Of a stretch of DNA of 64,000 nucleotides, positions 18,453 through 27,048 are shown piece by piece. The notes below the pieces were generated by a model, which ran no database searches, was not told where the DNA came from, and saw only the letters and a list, made by a program, of their open reading frames with translations. The position numbers and the translations under genes were made by a program. The stretch spans positions 310,001-374,000 of the forward strand of contig CAZTJR010000001.1 in NCBI GenBank assembly GCA_964613795.1, written 5' to 3'. This DNA is from Chromatocurvus sp964613795. Lineage in GTDB: Bacteria; Pseudomonadota; Gammaproteobacteria; Pseudomonadales; Halieaceae. The first letter of the stretch is position 1. Each line of letters opens with the position of its first letter.

Positions 18453-20063
18453 ATGCTGCAAAGCGAAAAGATTTCCGCGAGCGACCGGACAGAGAAGATC
18501 GCGGATTACACCTCCGATCACCGCGTTGGCGAGCACAACATTCGCGCTTTCGGGCTCGATGTACATAACCCGGTGTTCGCGGTGTCTGGCACGACTATTG
18601 TGTTCTTCGTTGCCTTTGCGCTGTCGTTCCCCGAACTCGCAGGTGAGCTGTTCGGTAAATGGCGCATCGCGCTGACCACGCGGCTTGACTGGTTCTTTAT
18701 GGCGGTTGCCAACTTTGCGCTGTTTTTCTGTCTGTATCTGGTGGTCTCACCGCTGGGGTCCATCCGGCTCGGGGGCCCGCAGGCGCGTCCTCGCTATGGC
18801 TATCCGAGCTGGGTGGCAATGCTCTTTGCCGCCGGTATCGGCATCGGCATCATGTTTTACGGGGTGCTTGAGCCCATGAGCCATGCATTGACTCCGCCGT
18901 TGTCGTCCGATGGCATTACCGGCGGCGCGCGCCGCGAGCTGGCGATGGCGTCGACAATCTATCACTGGGCCTTCCATCCATGGGCCATCTATTCCCTGGT
19001 GGGCCTGTCGTTGGCCTTTTTCAGCTTCAACAAGGGTTTGCCGCTGGTGATTCGTTCGGCGCTCTACCCCCTGTTCGGCGACCGCATCTGGGGCTGGCCC
19101 GGACATGTAGTTGATGTATTGGCAGTCCTTGCGACCATGTTCGGACTGGCCACATCGCTCGGTTTTGGTGCTGAGCAGGCCTCCGGTGGAATCGCCTATC
19201 TGTTCGGCTTGCCCAACGAGAACTGGCTGCGGGTGGCCGTTATCGCCTTTATTACGGCCATTGCGCTCATCTCCATTCTCAGAGGGCTCGATGGCGGCAT
19301 CAAGCGGCTGAGTGAATTGAATATGCTGGCGGCGGGCGTTCTCGGTGCCTATATTCTCGTGCTTGGGCCCACCGGGGATATTCTCGGCGGGTTTTTCCAG
19401 TACGGTGCTGCCTATGTGCGTTATCTGCCGGAACTGAGCAACTGGGTAGGACGTGAAGACAACTACTACATGCACGACTGGACGACGTTTTACTGGGCCT
19501 GGTGGATCGCCTTCTCGCCGTTTGTGGGCATGTTCATCGCGCGCATTTCCAGCGGACGCACCGTGCGTGAGTTTGTGGTTGCGGCCCTGCTCGCGCCATC
19601 GGCGATTTTCGTGCTGTGGATGACGATATTCGGCGAGACCGCTATGGACCAGTACTTTCTGGAAGGTCTGCAGGAGGTTGCCATCACGGTGCGGGAATTC
19701 CAGCCTGAACTGACGCTGTTCGTTTTCCTGGAGACGTTTCCGCTCACGCTGGCCACGTCGCTGCTTGGCGTTGTGCTGGTCATTATCTTCTTTGTAACAT
19801 CCATGGACTCGGGCTCGCTGATCGTCGATACCATGACGGCGGGCGGCAAGATCGAAACGCCAGTAGGGCAGCGGATTTTCTGGTGTATTTTTCTCGGTCT
19901 GCTTGGCGTGTCGCTGATGCTGGGTGGCGGCCTCAGCTCCCTGCAGGCACTTGCGCTTGCGTCGGCGTTTCCGTTCGCGGCAATCATGCTGCTTATGGTA
20001 GTGAGTTTACATCGCGGGCTCCGTGCAGAGCTCAAGCTGCTTCAGCATACCGGGAGGGCATGA
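18453..20063 (+). CDS. BCCT-family betaine/choline/carnitine transporter
   Basis: A 536-residue transporter with about 12 membrane segments. The BCCT signature is seen as DWTTFYWAWWIAFSPFVGMF, and YHWAFHPWAIYSLVGLSLAFF is the other conserved block. BCCT carriers import quaternary-ammonium compounds such as glycine betaine or choline with Na+ or H+, often for osmoprotection. The start at ATG 18453 (MLQSEKIS) removes an unlikely 30-residue extension. A universal stress protein gene follows after 3 nt. Confidence 0.92.
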   Translation: MLQSEKISASDRTEKIADYTSDHRVGEHNIRAFGLDVHNPVFAVSGTTIVFFVAFALSFPELAGELFGKWRIALTTRLDWFFMAVANFALFFCLYLVVSPLGSIRLGGPQARPRYGYPSWVAMLFAAGIGIGIMFYGVLEPMSHALTPPLSSDGITGGARRELAMASTIYHWAFHPWAIYSLVGLSLAFFSFNKGLPLVIRSALYPLFGDRIWGWPGHVVDVLAVLATMFGLATSLGFGAEQASGGIAYLFGLPNENWLRVAVIAFITAIALISILRGLDGGIKRLSELNMLAAGVLGAYILVLGPTGDILGGFFQYGAAYVRYLPELSNWVGREDNYYMHDWTTFYWAWWIAFSPFVGMFIARISSGRTVREFVVAALLAPSAIFVLWMTIFGETAMDQYFLEGLQEVAITVREFQPELTLFVFLETFPLTLATSLLGVVLVIIFFVTSMDSGSLIVDTMTAGGKIETPVGQRIFWCIFLGLLGVSLMLGGGLSSLQALALASAFPFAAIMLLMVVSLHRGLRAELKLLQHTGRA

Positions 20064-20066
20064 ACC

Positions 20067-20480
20067 ATGTATCAACGCATCGGCGTCCCCGTGGATCTCG
20101 AGCATCCGGAAACGCTGGCCAAGGCCATGGCCACGGCGTCCAAGCTGGCAGGCGCCTTCGCTGCGTCGCTGCATCTGGTGGCGGTGACCTCGCCATCGCC
20201 CGGCGCTGTCGCACCTAACCCGCAGGCGTTCGCCGAGCGTCTCACCGCTTATGCTGACGAGTGCAGCGCCCGCCATGGTGTCGTTTTCACGCCTCATGTC
20301 CGTGTGTGCGATGATCCGGCGGTGGAGCTCGACAGCACGCTGTCAGAGGCGTTCCACCAGCTCGAGGTTGATCTGCTGGTGGTCGCCTCGCATGTTCCTG
20401 GGCTGCGCGACTATGTGTTTTCCTCAAATGCCGGCTGGCTCGCCAGCCACACGGATCTGTCGGTGTTTGTGGTGCGCTGA
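20067..20480 (+). CDS. Universal stress protein, single domain
   Basis: A 137-residue UspA-fold protein (start MYQRIGVPVDLEHPETLAKAM; end HVPGLRDYVFSSNAGWLASHTDLSVFVVR). The C-terminal loop is modified (HVPG.. SSNAGWLASH), so ATP binding of the classical type is uncertain. It is tightly linked to the BCCT transporter and is probably a cotranscribed regulator or stress partner. Confidence 0.87.
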   Translation: MYQRIGVPVDLEHPETLAKAMATASKLAGAFAASLHLVAVTSPSPGAVAPNPQAFAERLTAYADECSARHGVVFTPHVRVCDDPAVELDSTLSEAFHQLEVDLLVVASHVPGLRDYVFSSNAGWLASHTDLSVFVVR

Positions 20481-20585
20481 GATGGCCTGGCTCGCCTCGG
20501 CGGTCGGGTCGGGATTGCCTGCGTCATGTCTGAGCGTGAATCCGCCCGGATCGGCTCATCGAGGTGAACAGCTGGTCGACAGTTT

Positions 20586-21887
20586 TTACGCGCTGTTATG
20601 CAGACGGCGCCGCACCCGGCGAACGGTCAGCCACACGACGACGAAGACCAGCGGTGCGGCAATGCCGGTGGCGAGATCCGGGTCGATTTTCACGCCCACC
20701 GATTTGGCGGATTTCAGAGCGTAACCCAGCAGGCCGACGGCGTAATAGCTGATCGCGAAGATCGAAAAGCCCTCCACGGCCTGCTGCAGACGCAGCTGCA
20801 GCGTGGCACGCTCGGCCATGGTTTCCAGAATGTCCTGGTTCTGCTTTTTCTGCACCATGTCGACCATGGAGCCCAGCAGATTGGCTGCGCGCGCGACGCG
20901 TTCCGCCACTTCGTGCGTGCGGCGCTCGGCGGCATCGCAGGTGCGCATGGCGGGCTGCAGGGATCGCAGCAGGAAGTTCGAATAGCGCTGGTGGCTGCCC
21001 AGCTTCTGCTCCTGGGTTTCCCTGATACGCCGATCGACGATACCGTAATAGGCCCGCGCCGCGGCAAAGCGGTAGGCGTTCGCCGCGGCGATATGCTCTG
21101 CCCGTGCTGAGATCGTGGTGATTCGCCGCAGCAGCTCTTCCTGCGTGTCGTCCACGGTGCTGCGCGCCAGCTGGCGCATGACATCATCGAGCTGTGGCTC
21201 CAGGTCGCCCAGCGCCGCCATCACCTCCCGCGCCCGGGGCAGGGCCATCATGGCGAGCATGCGGTAGGTTTCCATTTCCAGCAGTCGCTGCAGAAGGCGC
21301 GCCAGGCGTTCCTCGCTGATCCCGCGATCGATAACCACGATGCGCACGAAGCCCTCCGCATCAAGGCGGAAGGCAGACCACACTTCGGCACAGCTTTCGG
21401 CCATGGCGCCGCCATAGAGTGACTGGGCCCCGAGGAGTGATTGCGCCAGAGCGACATTGTCCTTGCCATCGCCGGCGCCGCTGCCCAGCACCTCGATCTT
21501 GACGCCGATAAACATGGTTTCGAGCAGTTCGCGACGTTTGCCGCCGTCGAGGAAGTCGATTGCGGACTCGGAGAAAGGTGGCTGGCCGTTTCCCGGTACG
21601 AGCAGGGTGTGGCTGTTGGCTTCTGTATGCCCTTCCCACTTGATCAGACAGGAGCCGATGTGCACAGAGTGATGACGGCTGTCTGTGGCGGGTCGGCCCT
21701 GGCCGTGCTCACTGCAGAAGTTGCCGAAGGCCTGGCGGCTTTCTTCAATGGTGGTTTCACTGCGCAATGCGACGACGTGCGCACAGCGAAAGGGCGGTGG
21801 CAGGCTGAGGTTGGGTCGCGCATGCCACTCGTTGCTCAGCGCAATACGCTGCTGTCGCTGTGGCGAGCCGGGTACTTGTGCTGTCAT
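20586..21887 (-). CDS. DUF3422 family membrane-anchored protein
   Basis: A 433-residue protein matching the DUF3422 pattern: N-terminal LSNEWHARPNLSLPPPFRC, a mid-region rich in predicted helix (residues 220-350, with EMETYRMLAMMALPRAREV), and two C-terminal hydrophobic segments (FSIFAISYYAVGLLGYAL and GIAAPLVFVVVWLTV). The helical stretch and C-terminal anchors suggest a coiled-coil protein facing the cytoplasm. The function is not known. It is convergent with the USP gene. Confidence 0.85.
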   Translation of the reverse strand: MTAQVPGSPQRQQRIALSNEWHARPNLSLPPPFRCAHVVALRSETTIEESRQAFGNFCSEHGQGRPATDSRHHSVHIGSCLIKWEGHTEANSHTLLVPGNGQPPFSESAIDFLDGGKRRELLETMFIGVKIEVLGSGAGDGKDNVALAQSLLGAQSLYGGAMAESCAEVWSAFRLDAEGFVRIVVIDRGISEERLARLLQRLLEMETYRMLAMMALPRAREVMAALGDLEPQLDDVMRQLARSTVDDTQEELLRRITTISARAEHIAAANAYRFAAARAYYGIVDRRIRETQEQKLGSHQRYSNFLLRSLQPAMRTCDAAERRTHEVAERVARAANLLGSMVDMVQKKQNQDILETMAERATLQLRLQQAVEGFSIFAISYYAVGLLGYALKSAKSVGVKIDPDLATGIAAPLVFVVVWLTVRRVRRRLHNSA

Positions 21888-21988
21888 GGCAGATCTCTGG
21901 CGGGCGGATCGGTCGGGTCCACCGCGGAGCCTAGCATCGCATTACAGCGATGTCCTGCATGAGCTTAGCGCATGGCCCACCTCGGTCG

Positions 21989-22867
21989 TCACTCTGCCGA
22001 TGTGGCATGCCAGAATTCGTCCAGCGCATTGATCGTCTGCTCAGGTTGCTCCCAATGTGGCAGTCCCAGCGTCGGACTAATGCGCACTGAGTGCCAGTTG
22101 GCGCGCTGGTCCAGCACCTCGGGCAGACGCTCGAAGCTGATATTTGGATCGCGGTCGTACAGTACGAGCACCGGCGCGGCAACATGGCAATACAGCGTGT
22201 TCGGCGCATCATCGGTGAACAGGCGCATGGAAAGAAAGCAGAACGGTGCAAACTGCGCGCCCGCCTCCTTGGTGGTGCGGTGCGCGTAGTTGACCAGCTC
22301 CGCAGGGGGGCGCCCCTCAAATCCCATGTTGAGAAAATAGCGCACACTGGGTTTGACGGTCAGTGCCTTGTAAAGCCAGGTGCCGACAATCGGAGTACTG
22401 AAAAAACGAAACAGGCGGTCGCGGGTTTTCTTTGAGGGGCGCGGGCGGGCACCGAAGCCGGTGGGCGAGATCAAGGCGAGACTCCTGACATGATCGCACG
22501 TGAGGGCCGCGCGGGCGGCGAATTCCGCACTGGTCGACAGCGCCACCACATCCGCGGGCTCGCCAATGACCTCGTCAAGAATGCCGCGAATGGCGTCGGC
22601 ATAAAGCGCCGGAGAATAGTCGCGATCCCCCCGCTCGGACTGGCCAAAACCGGGGAGGTCCGGCGCGTAGACCGGGCGTTCCCCCCGGTAGTGCTCGAAC
22701 AGCGGCTTCATTTCCATCGCACTTGGCGCCGCATTGATGCTGTGCAACAGCAGAAGAGGTCTGCCCGCGGAGGCAGACGTGTCCCTGTAGCAGGCGACCC
22801 GTCCACAGCGTTGCGAAGTCCAATGGCAGATGTCGGCATCGAGTGCGGCTGGCAGCGGGTCTGACAT
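21989..22867 (-). CDS. Alpha/beta fold hydrolase
   Basis: A 292-residue hydrolase with the oxyanion-side motif LLLLHSINAAPSA, DLPGFGQSE, a nucleophile-elbow region ALSTSAEFAARAAL (S-T-S-A-E), and a C-terminal histidine candidate in LGLPHWEQPE. The start ATG 22867 is chosen because homology begins shortly after and the 81 upstream codons look unlike protein. It is divergent from bchI. It resembles hydrolases often found next to PGCs, but no role in pigment synthesis is shown. Confidence 0.75.
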   Translation of the reverse strand: MSDPLPAALDADICHWTSQRCGRVACYRDTSASAGRPLLLLHSINAAPSAMEMKPLFEHYRGERPVYAPDLPGFGQSERGDRDYSPALYADAIRGILDEVIGEPADVVALSTSAEFAARAALTCDHVRSLALISPTGFGARPRPSKKTRDRLFRFFSTPIVGTWLYKALTVKPSVRYFLNMGFEGRPPAELVNYAHRTTKEAGAQFAPFCFLSMRLFTDDAPNTLYCHVAAPVLVLYDRDPNISFERLPEVLDQRANWHSVRISPTLGLPHWEQPEQTINALDEFWHATSAE

Positions 22868-23019
22868 TAGGCGTAACCTGGACAAAGTGAACTGAACAGG
22901 GTAGCAAACAATCATCGTCGAACCCGCATGGGTGTCCCCGTCTGAGGAAAAACGTCGATGTTTGCCGTCGGTGCTTGAGTTTCGGCGGCGCTGCGGGTAA
23001 AAGATCAGGACGCCGAGGG

Positions 23020-23037
23020 TGTTGCACCAGGTTGACA
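23020..23037. promoter_or_regulatory. PpsR/CrtJ-type operator upstream of bchI
   Basis: The sequence TGTTGCACCAGGTTGACA fits TGT-N12-ACA exactly and lies 92 bases before the bchI start. Its right half contains TTGACA, which could serve as a -35 box. It has no second site at the usual distance, so it is weaker evidence than the paired sites. Confidence 0.5.
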
Positions 23038-23129
23038 GTCTGAGCTGCCGGACGTGCCATCTTGCAGGGCGAAAACCCGGCCGATACACCACGGCTTCAG
23101 TCACAAGCAACAGGGATACTCTTTCTATT

Positions 23130-24158
23130 ATGGCGCTTGCCTACCCATTTTCGGCCATTGTGGGCCAGGACGATATGAAACGTGCGCTGCTGATTGCATC
23201 AGTCGACCAGGAAGTCGGCGGCGTCTTGGTGTTCGGTGACCGCGGCACCGGCAAATCCACCGCGATCCGTGCCCTCGCGGCCCTGATGCCAAAAATGGAT
23301 GTGGTCGGGGGCTGCCCCTACAACTGCGCTCCTGGCGCAGAGCGCCCGGGGCTGTGTGCACAGTGCCGGCCGGGCGAGGATGCAGGACCGGAAAAAGTCC
23401 GCAGCCAACCCATGCCGGTGGTCGACCTGCCACTGGGCGCGACGGAAGATCGCGTTATTGGCGCGCTGGATCTTGAGCGCGCCCTGCGCGACGGTGAAAA
23501 GGCCTTTGAGCCGGGCCTGCTGGCGCGCGCCCACCGCGGATTTCTTTATATCGACGAGGTCAATTTGCTCGAGGACCATATTGTCGATGCGCTGCTCGAC
23601 GTGGCGGCCTCTGGCGAGAACGTGGTCGAACGCGAGGGTTTGAGCATCCGCCATCCGGCCCGATTCGTCCTGGTCGGCAGCGGCAACCCGGAGGAGGGAG
23701 AATTGCGGCCTCAGCTGCTGGATCGCTTTGGTCTCTCGGTGGATGTGGCGACGCCGACGGAGCTTAGGTCACGCATCAGCATTGTTCGCTCCCGGGACGA
23801 ATTTGATCGTGATCGAGCCGCCTTCATAAAGCGTTTTCAGCGTAAGGAGGGCAAGGTACGCAAGCAGATACAGAACGCCCGCGCGCATCTCGAGGAGGTT
23901 GAGCTCCCCGACAGCGTCGTCGAGCTGGCGGCGCGCCTGTGTATCGCACTGGGCACGGACGGGCTCCGCGGCGAGCTGACCCTGATACGCGCTGCCCGTG
24001 CGTTAGCCGCCCTGGAGGGCGCCAAAGAGGTGACGTCAGAGCATCTGCAGACCGTCGCTCCGCTGGTGCTGCGCCACCGTCTGCGCCGTGATCCGCTGGA
24101 TGAAGCCGGTTCCGGTGCCCGCATTACCCGCGCCATGGAGGAGCTGTTCGCAGCGTGA
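23130..24158 (+). CDS. bchI: Magnesium chelatase subunit BchI
   Basis: BchI is the AAA+ ATPase that drives Mg2+ insertion into protoporphyrin IX with BchD and BchH. The 342 residues contain FSAIVGQDDMKRALL, Walker A GDRGTGKST, the long insert GCPYNCAPGAERPGLC, Walker B FLYIDEVNLL and the sensor-type GSGNPEEGELRPQLLDRFG. ATG 23130 starts exactly at the conserved N-terminus; the upstream open frame covers the promoter. It overlaps bchD by 4 nt (GTGA). Confidence 0.97.
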   Translation: MALAYPFSAIVGQDDMKRALLIASVDQEVGGVLVFGDRGTGKSTAIRALAALMPKMDVVGGCPYNCAPGAERPGLCAQCRPGEDAGPEKVRSQPMPVVDLPLGATEDRVIGALDLERALRDGEKAFEPGLLARAHRGFLYIDEVNLLEDHIVDALLDVAASGENVVEREGLSIRHPARFVLVGSGNPEEGELRPQLLDRFGLSVDVATPTELRSRISIVRSRDEFDRDRAAFIKRFQRKEGKVRKQIQNARAHLEEVELPDSVVELAARLCIALGTDGLRGELTLIRAARALAALEGAKEVTSEHLQTVAPLVLRHRLRRDPLDEAGSGARITRAMEELFAA

Positions 24159-26035
24159 CTGCGGTAGCGCCCAGCCAGCCCGACATGACGCCCGCTGCCG
24201 GGATGGCGGCGCTTTGGGAAGACGCTGTGCTTGCCGCGGCCGCTACCGCAGTGGCGCCGAATGCCCTGGGAGGCGTTGCCCTGCGCGCCTGCCCTGGCCC
24301 GGTTCGCGATACCTGGCTGGAAGCCTGGCGCGATGGGCTGCAGCCGGAACGACCAGTGCGGCGCATTCCTCTGCATATCGCGGAATCCCGTCTGCTTGGC
24401 GGACTCGATCTGGCGGCGACGCTGCGGGCCGGCTTACCGGTATCCGAACGCGGCCTGCTTGCCGAGTGCGATGGCGGTTTCGCACTGCTGGCAATGGCCG
24501 AGCGCGCGACGCGCAGCACGGTTGCCCACCTGGCAACCGCGCTGGATCGGGGCGAGCTGACGCTGGCGCGGGAAGGTGTGAACGGCGACGTCGCTGCCCG
24601 TCTCGCCTTGATTGCCCTGGATGAAGGCCAGGCCGATGACGAGGCGCTGTCGCCTGTTTTGCGCGACCGCCTGGCATTCCACCTCGATCTGACGCCCCTG
24701 AGCATCCGTGACCTCGATGCCTCGGGCTTCAGTGCAGACGCCATCGCCGAGGCCCGCGCGCGTTTTCCCCGGGTCATGGTGAATGACGACGCTCTGGAAG
24801 CCATCTGCGCCACCGCCGCCATGCTGGGGATTGACTCGCTGCGGGCCTGTCAGTTTGCACTGGCGTGTGCGCGGGCAGTTGCGGCGCTGTCGGATCGCGA
24901 GCTCGTTGAGGCCGGCGATCTCGACGCCGCGGCGCGCCTTGTGCTGGCGCCGCGGGCGACGCGGGCGCCCGCGCCACCGCCGGAGGAAAATGAAGAGCAG
25001 GAACAGCCGGATGAACCGCCGCCGGAACCCGAGCCCCCGGAGGACAATCCCGCTGATGACACCTCCGATGATCCGGAGAACCCGGATGACGATGACCGGG
25101 ACAGCGGCGCGGAAAACGATGATGACCAGCCCGGGCAGCAGCCTCTGGAGGATCGCATCCTTGAGGCCGCGACGGCGGCTATACCCGCCGCACTGCTCGC
25201 CAGCATTGAGTCCGGGCTGGCGCAGCGCAGTCGCGGCAACTCGCCCGCAGGGCGCTCGGGTATCCAGCAACGTTCCAAGGCCCGCGGGCGTCCCATGGGT
25301 ACCATGCCTGGCGATCCACGCAGTGGCGCGCGTCTCAGTCTTATCGACACCTTGCGGACGGCAGCGCCCTGGCAGCGTCTGCGTCGCGCCGAACAGGATG
25401 CGGAGGCCAATGCCGGGGGCCCCGGAATCATCGTGCGGCGCTCGGATTTCCGTGTTACCCGCTTCCGCGAAAGAACCGAAAGCACCATTATTTTTGCCGT
25501 GGATGCTTCCGGTTCCGCGGCGCTGCATCGGCTTGCGGAGGCCAAGGGCGCGGTGGAGCTGCTGTTGAACGATTGTTACGTGCGCCGCGATCAGGTGGCG
25601 CTGATTGCGTTCCGGGGTGAGGTTGCCGAGATGCTGCTGCCGCCCACGCGATCGCTGGTTCGCGCCAAGCGCAATCTCTCGGCATTGCCGGGCGGTGGCG
25701 GCACCCCTCTCGCGAGTGCGATTGATGCGGCGGGCGAGCTCGCCGTGCAAATCCAGCGACGCGGCGGCACGCCGAGTATTGTTCTGCTGACCGATGCTCG
25801 CGCCAATATCACCCGGGCCGGAAAGCCGGGGCGCCAGCAGGCCTTTGAGGAGGCGCTGGCGGCTGCCGCAATTGTGCGCAGCTGCCGTGTTCCCACCATG
25901 GTGATTGATACCTCGCCGCGTCCGCATCCGAATGCCGCCGCCCTGGCGAGCGCGCTGGACGGCCGCTATCTGCCGCTGCCCCATGCCGACGCGGCGATGC
26001 TGCGCGACAGCGTGCAGCTGGCGTCCGGCCGATGA
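24155..26035 (+). CDS. bchD: Magnesium chelatase subunit BchD
   Basis: The 626-residue BchD is the platform subunit of Mg chelatase. An N-terminal degenerate AAA domain (residues about 1-260) is followed by a Pro/Glu/Asp-rich linker (about 270-330, repeated EPEPPE-type acidic stretches) and a C-terminal von Willebrand A domain with the metal site DASGSAA and LLTDARANITRAG. The start codon is GTG, overlapping the bchI stop. The chain is in the normal length range for proteobacterial BchD. Confidence 0.96.
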   Translation: MTAVAPSQPDMTPAAGMAALWEDAVLAAAATAVAPNALGGVALRACPGPVRDTWLEAWRDGLQPERPVRRIPLHIAESRLLGGLDLAATLRAGLPVSERGLLAECDGGFALLAMAERATRSTVAHLATALDRGELTLAREGVNGDVAARLALIALDEGQADDEALSPVLRDRLAFHLDLTPLSIRDLDASGFSADAIAEARARFPRVMVNDDALEAICATAAMLGIDSLRACQFALACARAVAALSDRELVEAGDLDAAARLVLAPRATRAPAPPPEENEEQEQPDEPPPEPEPPEDNPADDTSDDPENPDDDDRDSGAENDDDQPGQQPLEDRILEAATAAIPAALLASIESGLAQRSRGNSPAGRSGIQQRSKARGRPMGTMPGDPRSGARLSLIDTLRTAAPWQRLRRAEQDAEANAGGPGIIVRRSDFRVTRFRERTESTIIFAVDASGSAALHRLAEAKGAVELLLNDCYVRRDQVALIAFRGEVAEMLLPPTRSLVRAKRNLSALPGGGGTPLASAIDAAGELAVQIQRRGGTPSIVLLTDARANITRAGKPGRQQAFEEALAAAAIVRSCRVPTMVIDTSPRPHPNAAALASALDGRYLPLPHADAAMLRDSVQLASGR

Positions 26036-26913
26036 GCGAGGATCTCAGCGAGATTCACGACGAGTGGCCCAATCGCACAGCCAGTCGCTACGTGGAGGCA
26101 GGTGGGCTGCGTTGGCATGTGCAGGAGCTAGGCACCGAGGGCCCCGAGCTTCTGCTGTTGCATGGCACCGGTGCTGCCACCCACTCCTGGGCCGGCATGG
26201 CACCTCTGCTGGCGCAGCACTTCCGCGTGATTGCGCCGGATCTTCCCGGACACGGCTATACCGATCCCGCCGCGCGCGAGCAGCAGTCACTGCCTGGCAT
26301 GGCCACCTTGGTCGCCAGTCTCATCGATGCACTGGGAGTGGAGCCAGAGCTGGTGGTCGGGCACTCGGCCGGCGCGGCCGTCCTGGTCCGCATGACGCTG
26401 GATGGCCTGATCCGGCCAGCCGCGATCGTTTCATTCAACGGTGCGCTACTGCCCTTCGAAGGCCTGATGGGCAAGGTATTTCCGCGCGCGGCGCGTGCAC
26501 TCGCTGCCGTGCCCATATTGCCGGGCCTGCTGGCGCGGCGCGCCAGGCGCTCGCCCATGGTCGATCGCCTGATTGAGCAGACTGGCTCGCGAAGCGCCTC
26601 ACTGGACCTCGCTCACTATCAAAGCCTGTCGCAGTCGCCACGTCACATACGCGGCGTGCTGGCTATGATGGCCAACTGGGATCTCGCGACGCTGGAGCGG
26701 GATCTTCTCGCGCTCGATACGCCACTGTATCTGGTGGCCTGCGTAAATGACCGTGCGGTACCCGCTGCGCAGGCGCGCTTTCTCAAGGCGCGGCTTGCCT
26801 GTGCCCATCTGCGTATCGTGCACGAGCTCGGGCACCTGGGTCACGAGGAGGACCCGGCGCAGTTTGTCGGGTTTGTGAGAGAGGCGGCGGCGGAAGTCCG
26901 GTTGCTGGGCTGA
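26032..26913 (+). CDS. bchO: BchO, alpha/beta hydrolase of the Mg-chelatase operon
   Basis: A 293-residue alpha/beta hydrolase with LLLHGTGAATHSW (oxyanion region), DLPGHGYTD, the nucleophile elbow VVGHSAGAAVLVRM and a late histidine in HELGHLGHEED. It overlaps bchD by 4 nt, the typical bchIDO arrangement. BchO is needed in some phototrophs at the Mg-chelatase stage, but its reaction is not settled. Confidence 0.92.
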   Translation: MSEDLSEIHDEWPNRTASRYVEAGGLRWHVQELGTEGPELLLLHGTGAATHSWAGMAPLLAQHFRVIAPDLPGHGYTDPAAREQQSLPGMATLVASLIDALGVEPELVVGHSAGAAVLVRMTLDGLIRPAAIVSFNGALLPFEGLMGKVFPRAARALAAVPILPGLLARRARRSPMVDRLIEQTGSRSASLDLAHYQSLSQSPRHIRGVLAMMANWDLATLERDLLALDTPLYLVACVNDRAVPAAQARFLKARLACAHLRIVHELGHLGHEEDPAQFVGFVREAAAEVRLLG

Positions 26914-26984
26914 TGAGCGCTGTCCCCGCCCCCACCAGACCTTACGCCCGCGGCGCGAATTCGCATCCGCTGCGCTTCGCTGTG

Positions 26985-26997
26985 GGTGTGAAACACC
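26985..26997. repeat. Short palindrome upstream of crtI
   Basis: GGTGT-GAA-ACACC is a perfect 5-bp inverted repeat 51 bases before the crtI start, in the 135-base bchO-crtI spacer. No TGT-N12-ACA site is seen in this spacer, so if crtI has its own control this is a candidate element. Confidence 0.3.
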
Positions 26998-27048
26998 GCA
27001 CCATGCTGCTATTCTCTTTCCGACTCCGTACGATGCAGTGCTCAGCCC

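Noticed and set aside
24434..25984. 516-aa open frame on the minus strand across bchD
   Set aside because: It is a shadow of bchD in high-GC DNA; composition is Arg/Gly-rich with no domain, and bchD is certain.
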